This document shows positions 1-7,632 of a DNA stretch of 19,726 bases, one piece after another. Source of the DNA: a bacterium UBP4_UBA6127 (GTDB lineage Bacteria > UBP4 > UBA4092); the NCBI GenBank assembly GCA_002428325.1, contig DIVR01000072.1:2445-22170 (forward strand), written 5' to 3'. The position numbers were made by a program, and so were the translations under genes. The notes under the pieces were generated by a model. It was not told the DNA's origin, did not search any database, and saw nothing but the letters and a program-made list of their open reading frames with translations. How positions within the stretch are numbered: the stretch's first letter is position 1; every line of letters starts with the position of its first letter.

Positions 1-2
1 GG

Positions 3-194
3 GTCCCTCGCCGTATTTTTAATGAAAGAAGGAACTATGGAAAACAGAGAATATTAAAATCATTCGGAGATTCTTCAGATTTTATAATTTCAGGTAAAAG
101 AAATCCTGTCTTATTCTTAAAAGAACAGGTTTCTAAAATTCAAAATCCTATAGAATGGGAGAATTGTCAATCTGTCTCTGATATAGTATATTGA
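3..194 (+). CDS. C-terminal fragment of an unrecognised protein (5' end outside window)
   Basis: One reading frame is open from the window edge to a TGA at 192-194, giving 63 residues with no internal stop. The fragment starts with a basic, Arg-rich stretch, continues with a short hydrophobic beta-like part (DFIISG, NPVLFLK) and ends in EWENCQSVSDIVY. I see no motif that names a family and give no function. It reads in the same direction as the carboxypeptidase gene 35 nt downstream, so the two could be cotranscribed. That the fragment is coding rests on the uninterrupted frame and the position of its stop just before the next gene; codon use looks like the neighbours. Confidence 0.55.
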   Translation, partial: VPRRIFNERRNYGKQRILKSFGDSSDFIISGKRNPVLFLKEQVSKIQNPIEWENCQSVSDIVY

Positions 195-229
195 TAATTT
201 TGAATTTGATAACAGGCTATGAACTTATT

Positions 230-1717
230 ATGGTATATACAAGACAAACTATTAAACGGGCCCTGGCAGGGCTTTTCTTATTGATGATCATGATGATAAA
301 TAGTGAAGCATCCAATCTTATATCCCGAAAAGCAGAAATCACAGATTACTGTCTTCAAGCCGCCAGCAAGAAAAGTTTGAAGTCCTATCATATTGGGATA
401 TATATCGCTTCGGTGAACCATGTGGACACCCCACTCTTTACCTATAATGCTGATTCAGCCTATGTTCCAGCTTCCTGCATCAAGCTGGCAACCAGTGCGG
501 CCGCATTAGATGCCCTGGGCCCGGATTATATTTTTCAGACCCGGGTGTATGCGGTTGGTTCCATTGACCGTAATGGAACCCTAAAAGGCAACTTGGTTAT
601 CTATGGAACCGGTGATCCTTCCATGTCTGATAGATATCCTCCCCATCGAGTGACCGCCCCCCTGGAAATGCTGGCAGATCAGGTTTACAAGCATGGGATC
701 CGAAAGATCGAAGGCAATATCATCGGAGATGGGACTTATTTTGATAAACAGGAAATTGGGACCGGCTGGTCATACAGTTATTTATATGACTGGTACGCAG
801 CCCGGGTTACAGCGTTGGCGCTAAATGATAATTGCATTAATATCAAAGTTTTGGGTGGAAAGAAAATCGGGGATTTAGCCCAAGTGCAATTGGACCCTCC
901 GACTCGATATATAAAAATCAATAATAATGTAAAAACAGCTTCATCCAAAACTCGCAGCGCTGTAAGTTTTGACCGTGAATATGGGTCTGAAATAATAAAT
1001 CTAAAAGGCCGAATACCTGCCGGTAAGAACAGCGGGGTCCTATGGGCCTCCGTGAATGATCCATTAAAATATACTGCGGATGTCTTTAGAGAAACCCTCT
1101 TATCCAAAGGGATTAAAGTGGATGGAACCTCAATCGGGCTTCGGCAGCCCAATCGGACAGCCGTTACATCCCAGGCGACTCTGGTGGCTATCCGTTATTC
1201 TCCTCCTCTTAGTGAACTGATCAAACCGGTTAATAAGAACAGCCAGAACTTATATGCGGAAATGCTGTTAAAAAGCCTGGGAAAAGTAAAAAACGGGCAG
1301 GGTAGTTATCCGGCAGGATTGAAAGCGGTAAAAGATTTCATGAGAAAAGCCAATCCAGATATTCGTGGCTATGAACAATTTGATGGCTGTGGACTTTCTC
1401 CCTATAACCAGATTACCCCAAAACAGTTATGCGGTGTTTTATCTTATATGCACCGGCACAAGGACTTTGATGTTTATTTCGATTCCCTTTCTATTCCAGG
1501 TTTAGATGGGTCTTTGAAGAGTTCCAGACTTTATAACCTTTCACATCAATTAAGAGGAAAAACTGGAGGAATCAAGGGAGTCCGGGCTTTAACAGGTTAT
1601 TTGACAACCAAGTCAGGAGACCAACTGGTTTTCTCTTTCTTAAGCAATCATGTCTCCAGCCGGTATGCTGTCCAAACCATGGAAAATACCATTCTTGAAA
1701 AATTAGCCGACATGTAA
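230..1717 (+). CDS. dacB: D-alanyl-D-alanine carboxypeptidase/endopeptidase, PBP4 type (peptidase S13)
   Basis: Periplasmic serine hydrolase that trims or cleaves D-Ala-containing cross-links in peptidoglycan. With the ATG at 230 the protein has 495 residues, a normal S13 length. Residues 1-28 form a signal peptide: basic MVYTRQTIKR, then a hydrophobic core. The three penicillin-binding motifs are in the S13 order and spacing: SCIK (82-85, nucleophile Ser82, Lys85), SQN (338-340, within NKNSQNLYAEML) and KTG (444-446). The roughly 250 residues between the first two motifs are the large insertion typical of the DacB/PBP4 class. DGCGLSPYNQITP (385-397) matches the conserved DGSGLSR-N region, with Cys in place of Ser. 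A TTG at 191 would add 13 residues in front of the signal peptide and is less likely. The gene converges on the STT3 gene with 5 nt between stops and no visible terminator. Confidence 0.93.
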   Translation: MVYTRQTIKRALAGLFLLMIMMINSEASNLISRKAEITDYCLQAASKKSLKSYHIGIYIASVNHVDTPLFTYNADSAYVPASCIKLATSAAALDALGPDYIFQTRVYAVGSIDRNGTLKGNLVIYGTGDPSMSDRYPPHRVTAPLEMLADQVYKHGIRKIEGNIIGDGTYFDKQEIGTGWSYSYLYDWYAARVTALALNDNCINIKVLGGKKIGDLAQVQLDPPTRYIKINNNVKTASSKTRSAVSFDREYGSEIINLKGRIPAGKNSGVLWASVNDPLKYTADVFRETLLSKGIKVDGTSIGLRQPNRTAVTSQATLVAIRYSPPLSELIKPVNKNSQNLYAEMLLKSLGKVKNGQGSYPAGLKAVKDFMRKANPDIRGYEQFDGCGLSPYNQITPKQLCGVLSYMHRHKDFDVYFDSLSIPGLDGSLKSSRLYNLSHQLRGKTGGIKGVRALTGYLTTKSGDQLVFSFLSNHVSSRYAVQTMENTILEKLADM

Positions 1718-1722
1718 ACCAC

Positions 1723-4056
1723 TTAATAAAGTTTTGTGATTTGTTTTTCTGATACTGTGATTTGCCGTCTCTCATGGCTGATCAAGATGGTATAGGGTTC
1801 TGTGGCATAAATAGATGAATTGGCAGAATCCTGTGAATAGGGTAAATAAATCCGATAAAGGCCCGAGGGCGGGATTATCAAACTGCTTTGATAGATGAAG
1901 TGGCGATTCGTGTTTGTTCTGACTGGGACTTTAACCTGAATCATTTCTCCTGGATTTCCATAACCTTTTATCTCATACCCTTTTACAAATTCAAAAAGTT
2001 TAACAATCGAGGGTTCATACTCCTGTAATTTCCATGTTCTGGGAGTTTCATAAACCAATCGGAAACAGCCGGGATTACCATCTGAGATATTGGCTCCGTC
2101 CTTCAGGTATAATCGAGTCGATACCAGCCTGTCATATCGTTCAGTCGGTTCAAAACCTATCTGAGTTCCCCCGCCCTTAGGATGATTTATGATTTTAAAA
2201 ATATAAGGTTCATTATCTTTTCCAAGAATTGATGCGTATTCCTGGAGATTGGGTGATAAATCAGATAAAAGAATATACCGAACTTTCTTTTTTTGAAGTA
2301 ATTCTCGCGCTTCCGATAGACTTTCTGAGAGGTAAAACTCCATACTGGCTAGATTATTTTCTTTATTCACATGAAACCCATTGGACAGAGTAGGGCGTCT
2401 ACTTATGTAATTGATCCAATGCCCGGTACTCCAGGGGCCTAAGATGGTATATTCTGGGTCTCGGTAAGGTTTCAAGTAATAATTGGTTGGTGGAGTATTC
2501 TCTTTTATCCATTCCAGTGTAGTTTTCCAATCACTTGGAACCACCGCATATTTTGATGGAATACTTTTCATTTCGATTAAGGCAGGTTTCAACAATCCAT
2601 AAATGCCAAAAAACCAGAGAATAAGAAAAATCAACTCCTTAAATGGAACCAGCTTTATATGAGGCAGGAGAATATGATTTCTCAAATTCCAACTTTTAAT
2701 GAGTCCCCAGGCAAGCAAAGTGGCAACAATTAAGGCAAAAAAATGGGAAAATCGGGTCTGATTAATCCCAAGAATGATCATGCAGCCACTATATAAAAGA
2801 AACCAAAATCTAAAGGGGGTGAGGGTTGATTGTTTGTACCATGAGATGAATAACAGTAAATACAACAGTGGAATCAGGAGGATTCCATAACTAAAAAAAG
2901 CAAAAGGCCTATACCAGGAAAGGACTCCCATATTGATATAGATAGGCTGAAATTCTGTAATGGTCTTTAGCCATGGATCGGATTTAGCGACCCATCCTAA
3001 TCCAGATTTAAACCCAGTAAAAATACTGGGCAGGAATAGAAACATCAATCCAAAGATGAGTGCCATCAATCCAGTATCAACTACAATAATTGAATAAGGC
3101 TTCATTTTAAGAGAAATGAATAGTTTATGGTTCATCCATAAAAGAACCAGAATTCCAAGAGATAATACTAAAAAGAATAATTGAAACCAAGATAATGCAT
3201 CATATTCAAACAAACCCTGTCTTCCCCAATATGAGGTTGCACAAAAGGGAAACAATGAAACTAAACTCATACCCATCATGATAATCCCGGCTTTGACTGC
3301 CAAACAGGATTCATCTTTCTCAGAACGTAAAAGCATATACCAAGAGAAAAGAATCAAAAAGCCCACTAAAATACCGGCAAAAATGGTGGAACCAGGCCAG
3401 GTAAGCCAGGATAACGTCAGACAAATTCCTGATAAAGCCCAATAGGTATTTCTTCTTTTTGATATGGGGGATGATTGAATTCCCTTGATGAGGAAATAAA
3501 ACATGAATAAAGGGAAAATCGGGTCTGCTCCATAATGATCTGCTCGACCTAAAAGAGTTTGATAAATATGCCCCGGTAAGATTGATATGAGAATCATGGA
3601 CAAAAAAGCGGTTTGCTTATCAAATATCTCTCGAATGAGTAAATAGGCCGGAATGAGTGACAAAATGCCCCAAATGACGGGTGCCCAGGCAGTCACTGTC
3701 TCCATTAACCAGATGGAAGGTTTCCCTCCGGAAAGAACCATTCCAGTCCACAATATCGAATAATCATATAAATTTGACCAGAAACAATGAATTCCATTCG
3801 GAAACCCACAATAGCTGTCGTAGGCAGGTATTATCCCGTTATTGAATAAAGCTAACTGGATTCTCCGGGCATGATAATAGGGGTCTTGCGCAAAGAAATT
3901 GACTGTTTTCCCCCCGAAAACAGATTGATAGGGTAATATTCTGACTAAAAAGGCCAATAAAAAAACAGCCACCAGTTCAAGGGTCTCCAGGAAATATCCC
4001 CGATGTTGCTTAAGTTTATCAAATAGCTTTGTGAATTGGTCTTTGACTGTTTCCAT
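1723..4056 (-). CDS. STT3/PglB/AglB-family oligosaccharyltransferase-like membrane protein
   Basis: A 777-residue polytopic protein: about the first 490 residues hold roughly a dozen hydrophobic helices, followed by a soluble C-terminal domain of about 285 residues. Family landmarks are visible: the first luminal-loop acidic motif in QDPYYHARR (57-65), a second acidic motif GRADHYGAD (170-178), and the TIxE motif as TITE (365-368) just before FQPIY. An Arg in NQTRFSHFF (435) matches the conserved RF-F region. These enzymes move a lipid-linked glycan onto Asn of secreted proteins. The WWDYG motif that reads the +2 Ser/Thr of the sequon is replaced by PWSTGHWI (541-548), so acceptor specificity is uncertain. 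No lipid-linked oligosaccharide genes lie nearby. The start ATG has no clear Shine-Dalgarno sequence; a candidate promoter lies 12-47 nt upstream. STT3 family membership is fairly sure; the substrate is not. Confidence 0.8.
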   Translation of the reverse strand: METVKDQFTKLFDKLKQHRGYFLETLELVAVFLLAFLVRILPYQSVFGGKTVNFFAQDPYYHARRIQLALFNNGIIPAYDSYCGFPNGIHCFWSNLYDYSILWTGMVLSGGKPSIWLMETVTAWAPVIWGILSLIPAYLLIREIFDKQTAFLSMILISILPGHIYQTLLGRADHYGADPIFPLFMFYFLIKGIQSSPISKRRNTYWALSGICLTLSWLTWPGSTIFAGILVGFLILFSWYMLLRSEKDESCLAVKAGIIMMGMSLVSLFPFCATSYWGRQGLFEYDALSWFQLFFLVLSLGILVLLWMNHKLFISLKMKPYSIIVVDTGLMALIFGLMFLFLPSIFTGFKSGLGWVAKSDPWLKTITEFQPIYINMGVLSWYRPFAFFSYGILLIPLLYLLLFISWYKQSTLTPFRFWFLLYSGCMIILGINQTRFSHFFALIVATLLAWGLIKSWNLRNHILLPHIKLVPFKELIFLILWFFGIYGLLKPALIEMKSIPSKYAVVPSDWKTTLEWIKENTPPTNYYLKPYRDPEYTILGPWSTGHWINYISRRPTLSNGFHVNKENNLASMEFYLSESLSEARELLQKKKVRYILLSDLSPNLQEYASILGKDNEPYIFKIINHPKGGGTQIGFEPTERYDRLVSTRLYLKDGANISDGNPGCFRLVYETPRTWKLQEYEPSIVKLFEFVKGYEIKGYGNPGEMIQVKVPVRTNTNRHFIYQSSLIIPPSGLYRIYLPYSQDSANSSIYATEPYTILISHERRQITVSEKQITKLY

Positions 4057-4074
4057 ATGAGTATCTATGCAACC

Positions 4075-4103
4075 ATTTTAGAGAATTCCGAGAGAATAAT
4101 GCA
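4075..4103 (-). promoter_or_regulatory. Candidate promoter for the STT3-family gene
   Basis: On the minus strand, TTGCAT (4098-4103) and TAAAAT (4075-4080) are separated by 17 nt. The -10 matches the sigma70 consensus at 5 of 6 positions, the -35 only weakly. It would start transcription near 4068, leaving about 12 nt before the ATG at 4056. It faces the candidate promoter of the DarT-like gene. Confidence 0.3.
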
Positions 4104-4121
4104 AGAATTCTTCCCAATCTT

Positions 4122-4150
4122 TTGAACCTTTAGAAAATATGCTGTAAAAT
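4122..4150 (+). promoter_or_regulatory. Candidate promoter for the DarT-like gene (possibly with ilvD)
   Basis: TTGAAC (4122-4127), a 17-nt spacer and TAAAAT (4145-4150) resemble a sigma70 promoter. Transcription would start near 4157, about 6 nt before the ATG at 4163, which has no Shine-Dalgarno sequence. This would make the transcript nearly leaderless, unlike the other genes of the window. Confidence 0.35.
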
Positions 4151-4162
4151 TCCATCAAGATT

Positions 4163-4762
4163 ATGATAAATCCTAAGAGGCTTCCCAAACCAGATCATAA
4201 AGAATTTGAATCCACCCTGAAACGCAGGGGTGTTAAATATTATTATCATTATTCTTGTATCTCAAACCTTCCATCCATATTAGAACATGGTATTCTTAGC
4301 CGTAAGGAATTAAATGCCAGGAAGATAAAGCCGGTTCAATTACATGGATGGGGCCATAAATACTGGGAAATGGAAGATTTTATATGTTTGTGCCTGACTC
4401 CTCCCAAGGGGATGTTGAAGAGATTTAAAAATCCATATCTGGCACTTGCCATTCCTGCCATGATAGCCGGGTATAAAGGGGCCTATTTCTCCCCAACCAA
4501 CAGCGCCAAAGATACCATGGATTTTGATGATATATTGGGTAGAGAGTCCATTGATGCTTTTGAATGCCTATTTCACCATGATGAAGGGGATTTTCTGAAG
4601 AGTCGTATGACTGAAATATTAATCCAAAATCATATAGATTCAAAAGAAATCGTAGAAATAGTATTTCCAGAATGGACCTTGGAAGTATGGATATGGTGGA
4701 TCAAGGGATTGTTGGGTCTATCACCCATAGTAAAAGTAGATTCTTCTTTGTTTTGTCTTTAA
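4163..4762 (+). CDS. DarT-like (DUF4433-type) ADP-ribosyltransferase-fold protein
   Basis: A 199-residue soluble protein. Its N-terminal part, YYHYSCISNLPSILEHGIL (27-45), resembles the NAD-binding opening of DarT/DUF4433 proteins (YHIT-I-NL-GIL--G-L), with a candidate NAD-contacting His29. DFICLCLTPPKGML (72-85) sits where DarT has DYVPFYF-PRSPML. AYFSPTNSAKDT (107-118) and the late TEILIQNHIDSKEIVEI (150-166) match the region carrying the catalytic glutamate (AEFLV...I--I), which points to Glu151. DarT enzymes ADP-ribosylate DNA bases and are normally paired with an adjacent macrodomain antitoxin, DarG. No darG is adjacent here; ilvD begins 45 nt downstream, and a stand-alone macrodomain gene lies 2.9 kb away. 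The C-terminal tail (170-199) is hydrophobic and Trp-rich and has no counterpart I recognise. The match is by motif from memory, so another ART-fold function is possible. Confidence 0.55.
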   Translation: MINPKRLPKPDHKEFESTLKRRGVKYYYHYSCISNLPSILEHGILSRKELNARKIKPVQLHGWGHKYWEMEDFICLCLTPPKGMLKRFKNPYLALAIPAMIAGYKGAYFSPTNSAKDTMDFDDILGRESIDAFECLFHHDEGDFLKSRMTEILIQNHIDSKEIVEIVFPEWTLEVWIWWIKGLLGLSPIVKVDSSLFCL

Positions 4763-4807
4763 ACCAGGAAAGATATAAAATGGATAAAATCATTTTGGAG
4801 GAAATTT

Positions 4808-6607
4808 ATGCGTTCTGATATGGTAAAAAAAGGATTAGAAAGAGCCCCCCATAGAGCTCTTTTAAAAGCAACCGGTAATTTCCGTGATGAAGATATTGAT
4901 AAACCTTTCATCGCTATCTGTAATTCGTACATTGATATTATTCCCGGCCATTCCCACCTGAATGCTATTGGTGAATATGTAAAACAATGTGTTCGGGAAG
5001 CGGGAGGAGTTCCTTTCGTCTTTAATACCATCGGTGTGGATGATGGGATTGCCATGGGGCATCAAGGAATGAAATATTCGTTGCCTTCACGTGAATTGAT
5101 TGCCGATTCTGTGGAAACGATGCTGAAGGCCCATTGTTTTGATGGGATGGTCTGTATACCTAACTGCGACAAAATAGTTCCGGGAATGCTGATGGCAGCT
5201 ATGCGTTGTAACATTCCAAGTATATTTGTCTCTGGAGGACCCATGGAGGCGGGTAAGCTTCCTGATGGAACTAGTGTGGATTTAATTAGTGTCTTTGAGG
5301 GAATTGGTTCTCTTAAGGCAGGTAACCTGGACGAAGCTAAATTAAAACAATTGGAAGATTATGCCTGTCCTACCTGTGGTTCCTGTTCCGGCATGTTCAC
5401 AGCCAATTCTATGAACTGTCTTTGTGAAGCTCTGGGTATGGCCCTTCCAACCAATGGAACCTTGCTGGCAACCAGTTCTGAACGGAAAAAACTTTTCAAA
5501 AAAGCTGCTTGCCAAATTATTGAATTAGTTCAAAAAGATATAAAACCCCGGGATATCTGCACGATTGAAGCTTTTGATAATGCCATGATTCTGGATATGG
5601 CGATGGGGGGGTCGACCAATACCCTTCTCCATGTTCTGGCCGTTGCTCGGGAAGCGGATATTGAATATTCCATGTCTCGAATCAATGAATTAGCTCAGAA
5701 GACTCCCAATATCTGCAAAGTTTCACCCTCTTCAAAATATCATGTGGAAGATGTCCACCGTTCCGGGGGAATTAACACCATATTAGGAGAATTGACCAGA
5801 GGCCTTCCCGGATTGCTGAAAGAAGATTGTATTACTGTTACAGGAAAGACTCTGGGCGACAATATTAAAGAATATGATATTCGTGGCGAAAATCCCTCTC
5901 AGGATGCTTTAGAAATTGCAGCCGTAGCCGCCGGAGGAAAACGTAACAGTGAAGGTGTGAATGTCTCCAAAATTGATGCCAATATCAAGGATGTTAAAGA
6001 ATTTGGATTTGACCCAAATGACTGTATCCGTCCAGTCCAAAATGCTTATTCGAAAGTGGGAGGCTTGACCATTCTCTACGGAAATCTGGCTCCCCAGGGA
6101 AGTGTCGTAAAATCTGCGGGTGTAGCACCTGAAATGATGGTACATGAAGGGCCTGCGGTCATCTTTGAATCTCAGGAGGACGCCTGTGAAGGAATTTTGG
6201 CCGGAAAAGTCAAAGCAGGAGATGTGGTTGTAATTCGTTATGAAGGTCCTAAAGGGGGACCTGGAATGCAGGAGATGCTGGCGCCGACATCTTATATCAT
6301 GGGGCGTGGACTCGGCAGCAAAGTAGCCTTAATCACCGATGGCCGGTTCAGTGGAGGGACCCGTGGCGCTTGTATTGGACACATTTCACCAGAAGCCGCT
6401 GAAGGTGGTCCTATTGGTTTATTGAATAATGGCGATATTATTCGAATCGATATCAAGAGCTGCAGTTTAGAAGTGAATCTTTCTGATGCTGAGCTTGAAG
6501 AACGTCGTAGAAGTTGGAAACAGCCTGAACCTCGAATCAATGTAGGATGGCTGAAAAGGTATCAGCAATATGTTCAAAATGCTGCTTCCGGTGCAGTTTT
6601 AAAATAA
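4808..6607 (+). CDS. ilvD: Dihydroxy-acid dehydratase
   Basis: Catalyses the third common step of valine and isoleucine synthesis (and leads on to leucine and pantothenate), dehydrating dihydroxy acids to 2-keto acids in the cytoplasm. The protein has 599 residues, close to the long E. coli-type enzyme. Diagnostic blocks include FNTIGVDDGIAMGH (72-85), SLPSRELIADSVE (91-103), PNCDK (Cys120), the ACPTCGSCSGMFTANSMN block (186-203), MGGSTNT and the C-terminal RYEGPKGGPGMQEML and DGRFSGGTRG. The first site reads NSYIDIIPGH instead of carrying the Cys of plant/[2Fe-2S] enzymes, so this looks like the oxygen-sensitive [4Fe-4S] class; that is inference. The start follows an ideal GGAGG at 4797-4801. 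No other branched-chain genes are nearby. A strong terminator lies 19 nt after the stop. Confidence 0.97.
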   Translation: MRSDMVKKGLERAPHRALLKATGNFRDEDIDKPFIAICNSYIDIIPGHSHLNAIGEYVKQCVREAGGVPFVFNTIGVDDGIAMGHQGMKYSLPSRELIADSVETMLKAHCFDGMVCIPNCDKIVPGMLMAAMRCNIPSIFVSGGPMEAGKLPDGTSVDLISVFEGIGSLKAGNLDEAKLKQLEDYACPTCGSCSGMFTANSMNCLCEALGMALPTNGTLLATSSERKKLFKKAACQIIELVQKDIKPRDICTIEAFDNAMILDMAMGGSTNTLLHVLAVAREADIEYSMSRINELAQKTPNICKVSPSSKYHVEDVHRSGGINTILGELTRGLPGLLKEDCITVTGKTLGDNIKEYDIRGENPSQDALEIAAVAAGGKRNSEGVNVSKIDANIKDVKEFGFDPNDCIRPVQNAYSKVGGLTILYGNLAPQGSVVKSAGVAPEMMVHEGPAVIFESQEDACEGILAGKVKAGDVVVIRYEGPKGGPGMQEMLAPTSYIMGRGLGSKVALITDGRFSGGTRGACIGHISPEAAEGGPIGLLNNGDIIRIDIKSCSLEVNLSDAELEERRRSWKQPEPRINVGWLKRYQQYVQNAASGAVLK

Positions 6608-6625
6608 CGATGTTATAAATAAAAT

Positions 6626-6662
6626 AGGGGGGTATGGAATTAATTTCCTACCCCTCTTTTTT
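6626..6662 (+). terminator. Rho-independent terminator after ilvD
   Basis: An inverted repeat with arms AGGGGGGTA-t-GGAA and TTCC-TACCCCTCT (one bulged T, one G-U pair) closes a loop of about 5 nt and runs directly into a T tract (6657-6662). It lies 19 nt past the ilvD stop. It also ends only 12 nt before the ATG of the next gene, so that gene needs readthrough or a promoter upstream of the hairpin. Confidence 0.85.
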
Positions 6663-6674
6663 GAAAGGAATCCA

Positions 6675-7613
6675 ATGCCGCCTGTGAATCGATTCTTCCG
6701 GTTTATTCTAATATTGATTATCGCCACTTTTATTCCGACCTTTTTATTCGCAAGAACTCCAGCAAGACTTGAAAAGAAAATCCTATCTGTTGTTAATGAA
6801 TTCCATGGAGAAATGGGCGTCAGTTTTCATCATCTCAGGAAAAAGGATATCATTGAAATTCATTCTGATGAAGTCTTCCCGACAGCAAGCACCATAAAAC
6901 TAGGTATCTTGTGCGCGGTATTTAATCAACTAGATGAAAATAAACTCCAATATTATTCAACAACGACCTATTCCACCACACGGAGAATTGGGGGCGCTGG
7001 ATTCCTTCAGAATTATGAGGATGGCCGGTCTGTAGAATTAAAAGAAGCTGTTCATTTCATGATAACAGTCAGCGATAATATTGCCACCAATATGGTGATT
7101 GACTGGGCAGGAGGATTTGAACCAGTCAATCAATGGCTTATCGACCATGGATTCCAGGAAACGCGTTCCCTGACATATATTGGCGGTGGTAAAGCCTGGA
7201 ATGAGGAAATGGCTAAACAATGGGGAATTGGTAAAACAACACCCCGGGAAATGCGTCTTTTAATGGAAATGATTGCTCAGGGAAAAGCCGGTTCTCAGAC
7301 CGCCTGTGATGAAATGATGCGAATCTTGTCTCATCAGTATTTTGATGGGGTTATGCCGGAAGCAATCCCCCCGGGTGTTTTTATTGCCTCGAAAAGTGGA
7401 GCGATAAGCAGTTCTCGTTCTGAAGTGATTTATGTGAATTCTCCATCAGGTCCCTATGTTGTCAGTGTATACACCAAAAATAATGCAGATAAGCAATGGA
7501 CTAACAATAATGAAGCAGAAATTGCGTTAAGAAATATCTCCGAGATAATCTGGAATTATTACAATCCTCGACATAAAAGAAAAACGATTCAGGATCAGGA
7601 CAAGTATTTGTAA
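6675..7613 (+). CDS. Class A beta-lactamase-like serine hydrolase (Beta-lactamase2 type), exported
   Basis: A 312-residue protein with a signal peptide: basic PVNRFFR, then a long hydrophobic core ending near ARTPA (residue 26-30). The serine-hydrolase motifs are clear and ordered as in class A enzymes: STIK (72-75, nucleophile Ser72), SDN (133-135) and KSG (240-242) on the beta3 strand. TTPREM (188-193) corresponds to the conserved TTP--M helix start. In between, where class A lactamases carry the omega-loop ExxLN, there is GGGKAWNEEMAKQW, with no obvious Glu166/Asn170 equivalent. It may be a weak or non-lactam hydrolase or a DD-peptidase-like enzyme rather than a resistance lactamase. The AAAGGA at 6664-6669 supports this start. 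The basic tail (RHKRKT) is unusual. It opens a tight set with the macrodomain gene 19 nt downstream. Confidence 0.8.
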   Translation: MPPVNRFFRFILILIIATFIPTFLFARTPARLEKKILSVVNEFHGEMGVSFHHLRKKDIIEIHSDEVFPTASTIKLGILCAVFNQLDENKLQYYSTTTYSTTRRIGGAGFLQNYEDGRSVELKEAVHFMITVSDNIATNMVIDWAGGFEPVNQWLIDHGFQETRSLTYIGGGKAWNEEMAKQWGIGKTTPREMRLLMEMIAQGKAGSQTACDEMMRILSHQYFDGVMPEAIPPGVFIASKSGAISSSRSEVIYVNSPSGPYVVSVYTKNNADKQWTNNNEAEIALRNISEIIWNYYNPRHKRKTIQDQDKYL

Positions 7614-7632
7614 TTGTTGGAGGAGATGTTTT

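Noticed and set aside
778..1152. Minus-strand open frame of 124 codons inside dacB
   Set aside because: It lies wholly within a well-supported gene, has no motif and no ribosome binding site, and is the antisense shadow of the carboxypeptidase frame.
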